Shown: positions 1 through 8,384 of the stretch, one piece after another
Position numbering within the stretch: position 1 is the stretch's first letter
How the letters are laid out: every line of letters starts with the position of its first letter
From: Mesorhizobium sophorae
Lineage (GTDB): Bacteria > Pseudomonadota > Alphaproteobacteria > Rhizobiales > Rhizobiaceae
Reading direction: 5' to 3'
Assembly: GCF_002270415.1 (NCBI RefSeq)
Contig: NZ_NNRI01000013.1
Span: 248,001 to 312,000 of the forward strand
DNA length: 64,000 bases
Position numbers and translations under genes: made by a program
The notes under the pieces: generated by a model
Seen by the model: the letters and a program-made list of their open reading frames with translations, nothing else
What the model was told of the DNA's origin: nothing
The model's database searches: none

Positions 1-2
1 TG

Positions 3-188
3 CCGGATGCCGCCGACCTGTTCGCCACACTTGGCGAGCGCGGCATCCTGCTGCGCCATTTTGCAGACCGTCCTGGCGTCTTGCGCGCCGGCCTGCCAGG
101 GAGCGAGGTGGAATGGCAGCGGCTCGAATCCGCTCTTGCCGAATGGGCGTCCCGGCGCGAGGATCGATCGAAGGGTTCGAACCAATGA
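3..188 (+). CDS. cobC: CobC-like threonine-phosphate decarboxylase, C-terminal end (partial)
   Basis: An open frame enters from the left edge and ends at TGA 186-188. The roughly 61 residues include a run reading GILLRHFADRPGVLRAGLPG, which resembles the C-terminus of CobC/CobD-type PLP decarboxylases that make the aminopropanol linker of cobalamin. The end overlaps the start of the next gene (ATGA), so the two are probably translationally coupled. Only the tail is present, so the catalytic lysine cannot be checked. Its presence suggests that cobalamin synthesis genes continue to the left, which would suit the B12-dependent system further along. Confidence 0.72.
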   Translation, partial: PDAADLFATLGERGILLRHFADRPGVLRAGLPGSEVEWQRLESALAEWASRREDRSKGSNQ

Positions 189-694
189 TCCATGTCTGTT
201 CGCTGGCGAAGGTCGAGGAAACGGTGGCAAGGACTGGCGCCGACCGCATGCTGTCGCTGCTCGCCGCTGGAACCGACGTTGTGCGGCCGGCCTCGATCGC
301 CCGGGAGAATCATCTGCATCTGGTCATGCACGACATTGCGGTGGCGCAGGACGGCATGACCATGCCGGGCGAGGAGCACGTCCGCAACCTGCTTGATTTC
401 GCGCGCCGATGGGACCGGGCAAAGCCGATGGTCGTGCATTGCTATGCCGGCATCAGCCGCTCGACCGCCTCGGCCTACATCATCGCCGCGGCATTGGCAC
501 CGAAGCGCGACGAAGCCGAACTGGCTCAGACGCTGCGGACGCTGTCTCCCTCGGCGACGCCCAACCCGCGGCTGATTGCGGTGGCCGACCTCCTGCTCGA
601 CCGCAACGGCCGCATGATCGAGGCGATCCAGGCGATCGGGCGCGGCGCCGACGCTTTTGAAGGAGCGCCCTTTGCGCTGAAGATCGACATCTAG
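185..694 (+). CDS. Tyrosine phosphatase-like protein (cysteine-dependent)
   Basis: This 169-residue protein carries the cysteine phosphatase signature HCYAGISRS (Cys-X5-Arg), preceded by a long helix-strand pattern and a conserved Asp-containing loop. The family includes dual-specificity and protein tyrosine phosphatases; rhizobial members beside cob genes are usually annotated only as tyrosine phosphatase family. The ATG at 185 was chosen because it overlaps the cobC stop as ATGA, and the frame upstream reads as unrelated sequence. It is cytoplasmic by appearance. The substrate is unknown, and the coupling to cobC suggests co-expression but does not prove a role in cobalamin metabolism. Confidence 0.75.
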   Translation: MIHVCSLAKVEETVARTGADRMLSLLAAGTDVVRPASIARENHLHLVMHDIAVAQDGMTMPGEEHVRNLLDFARRWDRAKPMVVHCYAGISRSTASAYIIAAALAPKRDEAELAQTLRTLSPSATPNPRLIAVADLLLDRNGRMIEAIQAIGRGADAFEGAPFALKIDI

Positions 695-735
695 GACATG
701 TTGATATTCAGGTGACCTGCCCTGAGACGGGAGTG

Positions 736-1539
736 CTATTTCAGCCAGTCGGCTAGCTTCGCCTTGCGTACATCGCGCAGCAGGCTGATGAAACCATCGG
801 CCTGATGTTCTGATGTCAGCCGGCCTTTCTCGGCCGTGGCGATGCTGGCATCGCCGACCACGCCATTCGGGTTGAGATCGCTGGCGATCCAGGCAAAGGC
901 ATGGGTGCCGGTGTGGCGCAGCAGCGAAAATTCCTTTTCAGCCTTTGCGACATTGGAAACGAAATTGTCGGCCTTGCCCATGTCGACGAGATCCGGCCGG
1001 AAATGCAGCATCAGCGACGTCTCGACATCGCCGCCATGGATGCCGTGACGGTCCTCGATTTCGGTGTACATGCCCGCCGGGCGGCCAAAGCGCTGCCAGC
1101 TGGTCTTCACCGCCAGCATGTTTTCGCGCACGCGCAGTTCGCGCGTGACGATGCCCATGATCTCTTCATTGCCGCCATGCGAATTGACGACGATCAGCTT
1201 GCGCACGCCGGCCCGTGCGATCGACAGGCCAAGTTCGGTCCAGGCGTCGACCAGCGTCGTTGCCGGCAGGGTGAGGGTGCCCGGTGCGTGAAGATGCTCG
1301 TTCGACTTGCCCACCGCCTGCACCGGCAGGATGCGGATGTCGAGATCGTCGGGCAGGCGGGCAATCACCGTGTCGAGCATGCCGTTCATGATCGAGGTGT
1401 CGGTCGAGACCGGCAGATGCGGACCATGCTGCTCGATCGCCGCCAGCGGCAGCACGGCGATCGTCGCCTCCGGGTCGATCGAGGCGTATTCGGTCGTGCG
1501 GTAGTCGCCCCACCACACGCGTCTTTTTGTTTCGTTCAT
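736..1539 (-). CDS. Creatininase family amidohydrolase
   Basis: This 267-residue protein has the creatininase/MftE metal-binding pattern: EQHGPHLPVSTD near residue 35, VNSHGGN and HGGDVETS. The family includes creatinine amidohydrolase, FAPy-type deformylases and mycofactocin peptidase; all cleave amide bonds with two metals. The start at 1539 (MNETKR) is preferred because codons further upstream run into an intergenic repeat. It lies on the opposite strand to a transport and catabolic operon, together with a RidA gene, so it probably opens a cyclic amide or processes an intermediate of that pathway. No creatinase gene is nearby, so creatinine breakdown is not indicated. Confidence 0.8.
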   Translation of the reverse strand: MNETKRRVWWGDYRTTEYASIDPEATIAVLPLAAIEQHGPHLPVSTDTSIMNGMLDTVIARLPDDLDIRILPVQAVGKSNEHLHAPGTLTLPATTLVDAWTELGLSIARAGVRKLIVVNSHGGNEEIMGIVTRELRVRENMLAVKTSWQRFGRPAGMYTEIEDRHGIHGGDVETSLMLHFRPDLVDMGKADNFVSNVAKAEKEFSLLRHTGTHAFAWIASDLNPNGVVGDASIATAEKGRLTSEHQADGFISLLRDVRKAKLADWLK

Positions 1540-1572
1540 AGCGGGCCCTCGAAGGAACTGTTTGGCGTTTGT

Positions 1573-1696
1573 GCTGCCCCTCACCCTTACCCTCTCCCCG
1601 TGAAGAACGGGGAGAGGGGGTCGCCAGCGTTGGAGCGCTTCCCTTCTCCCCGTCACAATGTGGGGAGAAGGTGCCGGCAGGCGGATGAGGGGCAGC
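1573..1696. repeat. RIME-like intergenic inverted-repeat element
   Basis: The element is bounded by an 11-bp perfect inverted repeat (GCTGCCCCTCA at 1573-1583, TGAGGGGCAGC at 1686-1696). It contains two internal hairpins built on CTCTCCCCG/CGGGGAGAG and CTTCTCCCC/GGGGAGAAG. It lies between the creatininase and RidA genes and has no coding signal of its own. Elements of this layout are common between genes in Rhizobiaceae and Phyllobacteriaceae. It may act as a bidirectional RNA hairpin. Confidence 0.7.
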
Positions 1697-1761
1697 GCAG
1701 ACTTTGGTGTGGTGTAGCTTCAGATTGCGGACCTGTCGATTCGTAGCGTCTCGCCGACGTC

Positions 1762-2145
1762 TCACCCAGCCGCGATGGCCTCGACCTCGACCTTGAATTC
1801 GGGCCGGGCGAAACCGGAGACGATCATCAGCGTCGAGGCCGGCGCCGGGCTGGAAAACAGCCGGTCGCGGACATCCATATAGGGTCGCAGGTGCGCGCGG
1901 TCGGTGACGAAGGCGTTGATGCGGACGATATCCTGCAGCCCCAGACCGGCCTCTCCGAGCACTGCCGCGATGTTGCGGAAGCAGAGTTCGGCCTGTGCGC
2001 CGGCATCTTCCGGTATCTGGTCGTCCGCCGTGATGGCGACCTGGCCCGAGCACAGCACCAGCCGCTTGCCGGCGGGCACCTCGACGCCGTGGCTGTAGCG
2101 GGCAAAGGGTGGCTTTATCGACTTCGGGGTGAGGAACTTGAACAT
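1762..2145 (-). CDS. RidA family protein (enamine/imine deaminase-like)
   Basis: This 127-residue protein has RidA/YjgF/UK114 features: an N-terminal strand with SHGVEVPAGKRLVLCSGQV, a central AELCFRNIAAVLGEAG helix and a C-terminal RPEFKVEVEAIA strand. Classical RidA proteins use an arginine at the end of the last third (IVRINAFV here is compatible) to hydrolyse reactive enamines and imines. It is divergent from the ABC transporter operon at 2410 and on the same strand as the creatininase gene. Such RidA paralogs often sit in catabolic operons and may hydrolyse a pathway aminoacrylate, as RutC is thought to do in uracil breakdown; this is inference. Confidence 0.82.
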   Translation of the reverse strand: MFKFLTPKSIKPPFARYSHGVEVPAGKRLVLCSGQVAITADDQIPEDAGAQAELCFRNIAAVLGEAGLGLQDIVRINAFVTDRAHLRPYMDVRDRLFSSPAPASTLMIVSGFARPEFKVEVEAIAAG

Positions 2146-2331
2146 GGCAGTCTCCGGTTCGCCGGTAGCCTAAGACCGGATGCACCATACCTTCAAGATG
2201 GCGGTGCATGTCGCTGGGGCGATTGTGGACAGGCGTTCAAAAAATAGGCACGATGCCTCCGGTGCAGCACGACCCGTCCGGCTTCGCAGATGGCTGTGGT
2301 GCAAGCGGGCGGTCCCGGCGCAAGACGCCGG

Positions 2332-2347
2332 TGGCATGTGTCTTGCT
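2332..2347 (+). promoter_or_regulatory. Candidate sigma-54 (RpoN) promoter
   Basis: TGGCATG at 2332-2338, then four bases, then TTGCT at 2343-2347, matches the -24/-12 consensus TGGCACG-N4-TTGCW, with ten bases between GG and GC. It lies about 60 bp upstream of the transporter operon. This would tie the island to nitrogen limitation, as expected for uptake of a nitrogenous compound. I did not identify an NtrC-type activator site. Confidence 0.5.
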
Positions 2348-2409
2348 TCTTGAATCTCTGGTGTCGAGCCTGGCGCGTGGCGTGCCGGAGCAAACAAAGG
2401 GTGATGTTG

Positions 2410-3414
2410 ATGTACGGAAAACAGAAGATCTCGGTGGCGGTGGTGGCCCTGCTTGCGGCCAGCACGCTCGGTGCCGCGGCGAATGAAAAAGTCACCTTCG
2501 GCACCAACTGGTTGGCCGAGCCGGAGCATGGCGGATATTATCAGGCGGTGGCTGACGGCACCTACGCCGCCTGCGGCCTCGACGTCACCATCATGCAGGG
2601 CGGTCCGCAGGTCAGCGGCCGGCCGATGCTGCTTGCCGGCAAGATCGATTTCTACATGGGCGGCAATCTGCTGTCGGCTTTCGATGCCGTCCAGCAAGGC
2701 ATTCCGATGCGCGTGGTGGCGGCGGATTTCCAGAAGGACCCGCAGGTCATCATGTCCCACCCCGGTGAGGGGCTCGACAAGTGGGAAGATTTGAAGAACG
2801 CCGACCAGTACATATTGGGCGACGAAGGCGTGCAGACCTTCTTCCAGTGGATGGTCATCGAGCTCGGCTTCGACGCCGCCAAGCGCGCGCCCTACACCTA
2901 CAACACCGCTCCCTTCCTCGCCAACAAGAAGTCGATCCAGCAGGGCTACGTCACCTCCGAGCCGTTCGCGGTCAAGAAGGAAGGCGGCTTCGTACCGAAC
3001 CAGTTCCTGCTTGCCGACTATGGCTGGGACACCTACTCGACGACGATCGAGGTGATGCAGGACACGATCGACAAGAAGCCGGAGGTGGTCCAGTGCTTCG
3101 TCGATGGCTCGGCCAAGGGCTGGTACAAATATCTCTACGGCGACAACAAGGCCGCCAACGACATGATCAAGAAAGACAATCCTGACATGAGCGACGAGCA
3201 GATCGCTTTCTCGATCGAGCAGATGAAAAAGTTCGGCCTTGCCGATTCAGGCGACACCGAAAAGCTCGGCATCGGCGCCATGACCGACGCGCGCATCCAG
3301 AGCTTCTACGACAAGATGGTCAAGGCCAAGGTCACGCCAGCCGGCATCGACATCAAGAAGGCCTACACGCTGACCTTCGTCAACAAGGGCGTCGGGCTCG
3401 AGCTGAAGAAGTAG
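2410..3414 (+). CDS. ABC transporter substrate-binding protein (NMT1/SsuA type)
   Basis: This 334-residue exported protein begins with a signal peptide (MYGKQKISVAVVALLAASTLG) and reads as a NitT/TauT-type binding protein (NMT1/THI5 fold): NWLAEPEHGGYYQA near the N-terminus, a GRPMLLAGKIDFYMGG loop and a lysine-rich C-terminal half. The start at 2410 has AAAGG nine bases upstream; an in-frame ATG at 2404 is too close to that site. It opens the operon 2410-8971 behind a sigma-54-like promoter. The closest functional groups bind pyrimidines, sulfonates or similar small aromatic nitrogen compounds, and the ligand cannot be read from sequence. Confidence 0.85.
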   Translation: MYGKQKISVAVVALLAASTLGAAANEKVTFGTNWLAEPEHGGYYQAVADGTYAACGLDVTIMQGGPQVSGRPMLLAGKIDFYMGGNLLSAFDAVQQGIPMRVVAADFQKDPQVIMSHPGEGLDKWEDLKNADQYILGDEGVQTFFQWMVIELGFDAAKRAPYTYNTAPFLANKKSIQQGYVTSEPFAVKKEGGFVPNQFLLADYGWDTYSTTIEVMQDTIDKKPEVVQCFVDGSAKGWYKYLYGDNKAANDMIKKDNPDMSDEQIAFSIEQMKKFGLADSGDTEKLGIGAMTDARIQSFYDKMVKAKVTPAGIDIKKAYTLTFVNKGVGLELKK

Positions 3415-3425
3415 GCCGTTCCGGC

Positions 3426-4256
3426 ATGATGCAGGAGAATGTGGCGCAAGCGCCGGCGAGCGCGTCGGATGTCGCTCCGACATTGCTGGCGCTGCGTGGC
3501 GTCGGCAAGGTCTTTTCCAACGGCGTGACGGCGCTCAGCGATGTCGATCTGACGATCCGGGAAGGCGATTTCCTCAGCCTGCTCGGACCGTCCGGCTGCG
3601 GCAAGTCGACGGCGCTGCGGCTGATCGCCGGCCTGTCGACGCCGACCTCCGGCGTGCTCGACTGGCGCGGCGGCGGCTCGCTTGACCGCTCGAACATCGG
3701 CTTCGTCTTCCAGGAGCCGACGCTGCTGCCTTGGGCCAGCGTCTTCGACAATGTCTGGCTGCCGCTCAGGCTGAAAGGCGTTTCCCGCGCCAAGGCGGCG
3801 CCGGCGGTGACGCAAATGCTGGCGCGGGTCCACCTGACCGGCTTCGAAGACGCGGTGCCGCGCGAACTGTCCGGCGGCATGAAGATGCGCGTCTCGATCG
3901 CGCGCGCGATGGTGACGAAACCGCGTGTGCTGTTGATGGACGAGCCGTTCGCCGCGCTCGACGAGATCACCCGCTTCAAGCTCAACAACGATCTCCTGGA
4001 GCTGTGGCAGGACGAGCGCTTCACCGTCGTCTTCGTCACCCACAGCGTCTTCGAAAGCGTGTTTCTCTCCAACCGCGTCGTCGTCATGGCGGCGCGGCCG
4101 GGCAGGGTGTTCGACGAACTCGCCATCGAGGCAGCCTATCCGCGCGACGAGGCGTTCCGGACCTCGCCCGACTATGCGGCGTTGTGCCGGCAGGCCTCCG
4201 ACGTGTTGGTCAAGGCCATCAATTCAACAGCAGGCGCGCACCATGACGGCCATTGA
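3426..4256 (+). CDS. ABC transporter ATP-binding protein
   Basis: This is a 276-residue ATPase of the NitT/TauT (SsuB/TauB) family. Walker A GPSGCGKST is at residues 54-62, the signature is LSGGMKMR, and Walker B with the D-loop is VLLMDEPFAALDE, followed by the switch histidine in FVTHSV. It starts 12 bp after the binding-protein gene and overlaps the permease gene by 14 bp, so it is part of one coupled importer. The first 20 residues before the ABC domain are low-complexity and variable. Confidence 0.9.
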   Translation: MMQENVAQAPASASDVAPTLLALRGVGKVFSNGVTALSDVDLTIREGDFLSLLGPSGCGKSTALRLIAGLSTPTSGVLDWRGGGSLDRSNIGFVFQEPTLLPWASVFDNVWLPLRLKGVSRAKAAPAVTQMLARVHLTGFEDAVPRELSGGMKMRVSIARAMVTKPRVLLMDEPFAALDEITRFKLNNDLLELWQDERFTVVFVTHSVFESVFLSNRVVVMAARPGRVFDELAIEAAYPRDEAFRTSPDYAALCRQASDVLVKAINSTAGAHHDGH

Positions 4257-5094
4257 CGAGGGCGTGCTTAAGCTCGATCCCGAGGAAGCGCGCCGCGTGC
4301 GCCAGGAGCGGCTCGAACGGATTGGTCGCTGGGTGTTGCCGCTGGCGATCATGATCCTGGCGATCTGGCTATGGGATCGCATCTGCGTGTGGAATGAGAT
4401 CCCGCAATACATCCTGCCGCGCCCCGGCGTGGTGCTGTGGACGCTCTACAACGATGCCGGCCTGCTGTTTTCCGCGCTGCTGGTGACCTTGCGCATCACC
4501 TTCCTCAGCCTGGCCTTGGCCGTCATCGGCGGTGTCGGGCTGGCGGTGCTGTTCGCGCAATCGAAATGGGTCGAGATGTCGTTCTTCCCGTTCGCCATCG
4601 TGCTGCAGGTGACGCCGATCGTGGCGATCTTTCCGCTGATCAATATCTATGTCGACAACCAGACGACCAAGCTCCTGCTCTGCGCCTGGATCGTTGCCTT
4701 CTTTCCGATCCTGTCCAACACCACGCTCGGCCTCAATTCGGTCGACCGCAACCTGCGCGACATGTTCAAGCTCAATGGCGCGACGCGCTGGCAGCAGTTG
4801 CGCTATCTCAGATTGCCGGCGGCGATGCCGTATTTCCTGGGCGGGTTGAAGATCGCCGGCGGCCTGTCGCTGATCGGTGCCGTGGTGGCCGAGTTCGTCG
4901 CCGGCGCCACCGGCCAGTCGTCGGGGCTTGCCTCACGCATCATTGAAGCCGGTTATCGGCTCAACGCGCCGCGGCTGTTTGCGGCGCTGTTCCTGATTTC
5001 GCTCACCGGCATCCTGATCTTCCTCGTGCTGTCGCTGATTTCGCATCTCATTCTAAGGCGCTGGCACGAAAGCGCGCTGAAGCAGGAGCGCTAG
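4243..5094 (+). CDS. ABC transporter permease
   Basis: This 283-residue membrane protein has about six transmembrane segments and the BPD-type EAA region around NGATRWQQLRYLRLPAAMPY. It completes the importer encoded by the two preceding genes. The ATG at 4243 lies inside the end of the ATPase gene, which is usual for this transporter class. A basic N-terminal stretch (EEARRVRQERLERIGRW) precedes the first membrane helix and is probably cytoplasmic. Confidence 0.88.
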   Translation: MTAIDEGVLKLDPEEARRVRQERLERIGRWVLPLAIMILAIWLWDRICVWNEIPQYILPRPGVVLWTLYNDAGLLFSALLVTLRITFLSLALAVIGGVGLAVLFAQSKWVEMSFFPFAIVLQVTPIVAIFPLINIYVDNQTTKLLLCAWIVAFFPILSNTTLGLNSVDRNLRDMFKLNGATRWQQLRYLRLPAAMPYFLGGLKIAGGLSLIGAVVAEFVAGATGQSSGLASRIIEAGYRLNAPRLFAALFLISLTGILIFLVLSLISHLILRRWHESALKQER

Positions 5095-5098
5095 TTCC

Positions 5099-6400
5099 TT
5101 GGTACCGAACACAGGTTCATACCACCTCGCCAACGCCCGGCTTCACGCGTCCCTGACGCCGGGATTCACAGCTGCTTTCGACAGCGATGGCTTTGCTCTT
5201 GCAGACATCGCTATCGCCGACGGCAAGATTTCCAGCATTGCCCCGCATGGCCGTACCGCAGTGCCGTTGGACGCCGTCGACCTTGCCGGCCGGATCATCC
5301 TGCCGTGCTTCGTCGACTGCCATACGCATATCGACAAGGGCCATATCTGGCCACGAAAACCCAATCCGGATGGCACCTTCATGAGTGCGCTGAATGCCAC
5401 CGGCGCCGACCGCACTGCGCGCTGGAACGCCGAGGACGTGGCGCGGCGCATGGATTTCTCGCTACGCTCAGCCTACGCGCATGGCACCAGGGCCCTGCGG
5501 ACTCATCTCGACAGCGTCGCGCCGCAAGAGGAAATCTCCTGGCCGGTGTTCGAAACGATGCGCGAGACATGGCGCGGCCGCATCGAATTGCAGGGCGCGT
5601 GCCTGATCGGTATCGAAGGCGTGCGCGACAGGAAATGGTTCGACAGGCTGGCAAAAAGGGTTGCCGCGGCCAAGGGTGTTCTCGGTGTCGTCACCTACAT
5701 GGTGCCGGACCTGGAAGAGCTGCTCGATCATGTCTTCGCGCAGGCGATCAAGCATGGCCTCGATCTCGATTTCCATGCCGACGAGACCGACGACATCGCG
5801 GCGATCTCGCTGAAGAAGATCGCCGAGGCGGCACTCTGGAACGGCTTCGAGGGCAACATCCTCGTCGGCCATTGCTGCTCGCTGGCGCGCCAGCCGGACC
5901 TCGATGTTCTCGACACGCTGGACAAGGTGGCGAAGGCCGGGCTCGCGGTCGTATCGCTGCCGATGTGCAATCTCTATCTGCAGGACCGGCGCGGCGACCA
6001 CACCACACCGCGCTGGCGCGGCGTGACTCTGCTGCACGAGATGAAGGCGCGTGGCATTCCAGTCGCCGTCGCTTCCGACAACACGCGTGACCCGTTCTAT
6101 GCCTATGGCGATCTCGACATGCTGGAGGTCTACCGCATGGCGACGCGCATCCTGCATTTCGATCATCCGGTCGCCGACTGGCCGCAAGCGGTCACCGCGA
6201 CACCTGCCAGGGTGATGCGGCTCGACGGTTTCGGCACGCTCGCTGCCGGCGGTGATGCCGACTTCGTCGTGTTCAAGGGCAGGAGCTGGACGGAATTGCT
6301 GTCGCGGCCCGAATCGGATCGCATCGTCGTGCGCAGCGGGCGCGCGATCGACCGGCAACTGCCCGACTATGTCGAACTCGACGAACTGATGGTGGAATGA
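5099..6400 (+). CDS. Amidohydrolase, cytosine deaminase-like
   Basis: This 433-residue protein belongs to the amidohydrolase superfamily. The metal-binding HxH is in FVDCHTHIDKGHIW, further metal and catalytic sites are in DLDFHADETDD and LVGHCCSLA, and the late Asp is in VAVASDNTRDPF. These match cytosine deaminase/isoguanine deaminase-like enzymes (CodA group). Translation appears to start at TTG 5099, with AGGAG about ten bases upstream. It is the first enzyme after the importer and probably deaminates or opens the imported N-heterocycle. The true substrate is unknown. Confidence 0.82.
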   Translation: MVPNTGSYHLANARLHASLTPGFTAAFDSDGFALADIAIADGKISSIAPHGRTAVPLDAVDLAGRIILPCFVDCHTHIDKGHIWPRKPNPDGTFMSALNATGADRTARWNAEDVARRMDFSLRSAYAHGTRALRTHLDSVAPQEEISWPVFETMRETWRGRIELQGACLIGIEGVRDRKWFDRLAKRVAAAKGVLGVVTYMVPDLEELLDHVFAQAIKHGLDLDFHADETDDIAAISLKKIAEAALWNGFEGNILVGHCCSLARQPDLDVLDTLDKVAKAGLAVVSLPMCNLYLQDRRGDHTTPRWRGVTLLHEMKARGIPVAVASDNTRDPFYAYGDLDMLEVYRMATRILHFDHPVADWPQAVTATPARVMRLDGFGTLAAGGDADFVVFKGRSWTELLSRPESDRIVVRSGRAIDRQLPDYVELDELMVE

Positions 6401-7803
6401 TGGATGTTTCGGCGCTCAAACGCGATCTCGAAGGCCTGAAGTTCGACGACAATCCGGCCATCGTCCAGCAGAAGAGCCGCGACTTCTACTGGTACAGCCC
6501 GGTGCTGAAGCAGCAGCTCGACCATGTCACCGGCGACCTGATCGTGACGCCGAAGAACGAGGCCGAGCTGATCCGCGTGCTTGCGGCCTGCCACAGGCAC
6601 GGCGTGCCGGTTACGCCGCGCGGCAGCGGCACGGGCAATTACGGGCAGGCCATGCCGCTCTCCGGCGGCGTGGTGCTCAACCTTGCCGAAATGAACGAGA
6701 TCAAGTCGATCGCGCCGGGGCGCGTGGTGACCGGACCGGGTGCGGTTCTGGCCGACATCGACAAGGCAACGCGGGCCCATTCCGGCCAGGAACTCCGGCT
6801 GTCGCCCTCCACCTACAACACGGCTTCGATCGGCGGCTTCATCGCCGGTGGCTCGGGCGGCGTCGGCTCGATCAATTTCGGCGGCCTGCGCGATTTCGGC
6901 AATGTGCTTCGCCTACGCGTGGTGACCATGGAGGCCGAGCCGAAGGCGCTCGAACTCACCGGCGAGGATTTGCACAAGGTGACCCACGCCTATGGCACCA
7001 ACGGCATCATCACCGAAGTCGAGATGCCGCTGACATCAGCCTATGACTGGGTCGATGTCATCGTCGGCTTCGACAGCTTCATGGAAGCGGCCCGCTATGG
7101 CAATGCGCTGGCTTGCCAAGACGGCATCCTGACCAAGCTGATCACGCCGATCGCGTCACCCGTGCCGCAGCTCTACTTCAAGCGGCACCAGAAATTCCTC
7201 AGGGAAGGGCAGAGCATCTGCGTCGTCATGGTGGCGCAGCATGGGCTCGACGCCTTCCTGGCCTTCACCCGCCGTGCCGGCGGCGAGGTGATTTTCAATG
7301 CCGTCACAGCGACACCGGAGGACAAGAAGGGCCTGCCGCCCGCCTATGAGCTGGCCTGGAACCACACCACGCTCAGGGCGCTGCGCGTCGACCCCTCGAT
7401 CACCTATCTGCAATCGCTCTATCCCTTTCCCAACCAGCTGGCGCTGGTCGAGAAGATGGACGCGATGTTTCCCGGCGAGGTGTTCTCACATCTGGAATTC
7501 GTGCGGCTGGACGGCAACATCACCTGCTTCGGCCTGCCACTGGTCAAGTTCACCACCGAAGCGCGGCTCGACGAGATCGTGCGCCTGCATGAGGAGAATG
7601 GCTGCCCGATCTTCAACCCGCACCGCTACACGCTGGAAGAGGGCGGCATGAAGCAGACAGATGCGGTGCAGCTTGCCTTCAAGCGCGAGACCGATCCGCA
7701 GGGCTTGCTCAACCCCGGCAAGATGATCGCCTGGGAGAACCCGGACTACGACTACCGTTCGGGCCGCACATTCCTGTTCAAGGGGCTGCAAAAGGCAGGC
7801 TGA
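6397..7803 (+). CDS. FAD-binding oxidase/dehydrogenase (VAO/GlcD family)
   Basis: This 468-residue protein has a PCMH-type FAD domain in the first 200 residues (VTPRGSGTGNYGQAMPLSGG, then GGFIAGGSGGVGSINFGGLRD) and a C-terminal oxidase domain ending with a GLLNPGKM motif. It overlaps the amidohydrolase stop by four bases. Family members oxidise hydroxy acids, aryl alcohols or lactones and pass electrons to oxygen or the respiratory chain. Its place after a deaminase suggests oxidation of a pathway intermediate; no specific substrate can be assigned. Confidence 0.82.
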   Translation: MMDVSALKRDLEGLKFDDNPAIVQQKSRDFYWYSPVLKQQLDHVTGDLIVTPKNEAELIRVLAACHRHGVPVTPRGSGTGNYGQAMPLSGGVVLNLAEMNEIKSIAPGRVVTGPGAVLADIDKATRAHSGQELRLSPSTYNTASIGGFIAGGSGGVGSINFGGLRDFGNVLRLRVVTMEAEPKALELTGEDLHKVTHAYGTNGIITEVEMPLTSAYDWVDVIVGFDSFMEAARYGNALACQDGILTKLITPIASPVPQLYFKRHQKFLREGQSICVVMVAQHGLDAFLAFTRRAGGEVIFNAVTATPEDKKGLPPAYELAWNHTTLRALRVDPSITYLQSLYPFPNQLALVEKMDAMFPGEVFSHLEFVRLDGNITCFGLPLVKFTTEARLDEIVRLHEENGCPIFNPHRYTLEEGGMKQTDAVQLAFKRETDPQGLLNPGKMIAWENPDYDYRSGRTFLFKGLQKAG

Positions 7804-8384
7804 TGAACATTCTCGTCCTCCACGCCCATCCGGTCGAGACCAGCTTCAATGCCGGCCTGCACCGGATGATCGTCGAGAGGCTGACGGCAGCGGGCCACAA
7901 GGTCGACGATTGCGATCTCTACGCCGAGGATTTCGATCCGCGGCTGACGCGCCAGGAGCGGCTGGACTACCACAATGCGCGCGGACCGGCCGACCCTGCG
8001 GCGCCCTATGTCGAGCGCCTGCTGCGGGCCGAAGCGCTGGTGCTGTCCTACCCGGTCTGGAACTATGGCTTTCCGGCGGTCCTGAAAGGCTTCTTCGATC
8101 GCGTCTTCCTGCCCGGCGTGTCGTTCAAGCTGGTCAATGGCAAGGTGCAGCCCTCGCTGCACAACATCATCAAGGTCGCGGCGGTCACCACCTATGGCGG
8201 CAGCCGGTTCCGCGCCATGCTGATGGGCGACCCGCCGCGCAAGCTGATCAAGCGCATGCTGCGCGCCACTGTAAAGCCCGGCGCGCCGGTGAGCTATCTC
8301 GCGCATTATGCGATGAACTTGTCGACAGCTGAAACGCGCAAGGCATTCATGACCAAGGTCGCGGCCAGTATGGACGCCTTCTGA
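7803..8384 (+). CDS. NAD(P)H oxidoreductase, flavodoxin-like fold (first copy)
   Basis: This 193-residue protein of the NQO1/MdaB group begins with the flavin-binding strand MNILVLHAHPVETSFNAGLH and has the YPVWNYGFPAVLKGFFDRVF segment that defines Flavodoxin_2 proteins. The start overlaps the previous stop by one base, and the end overlaps the next, related gene by one base. It likely uses NAD(P)H to reduce a quinone-like or nitrogenous intermediate, or to supply reduced flavin. Confidence 0.85.
   Translation: MNILVLHAHPVETSFNAGLHRMIVERLTAAGHKVDDCDLYAEDFDPRLTRQERLDYHNARGPADPAAPYVERLLRAEALVLSYPVWNYGFPAVLKGFFDRVFLPGVSFKLVNGKVQPSLHNIIKVAAVTTYGGSRFRAMLMGDPPRKLIKRMLRATVKPGAPVSYLAHYAMNLSTAETRKAFMTKVAASMDAF

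Noticed and set aside
170..188. GGTTCGAAC resembling a tRNA T-arm
   Set aside because: It lies inside the cobC end; no acceptor stem, anticodon or D-arm pairs around it.
1540..1656. Upstream extension of the creatininase gene
   Set aside because: The extra codons translate part of the intergenic repeat and have no family match; ATG 1539 begins the conserved region.
2146..2409. Possible TPP or other riboswitch in the leader of the NMT1-type transporter
   Set aside because: I see no conserved thi-box or other riboswitch core; the sigma-54-like element explains the region better.
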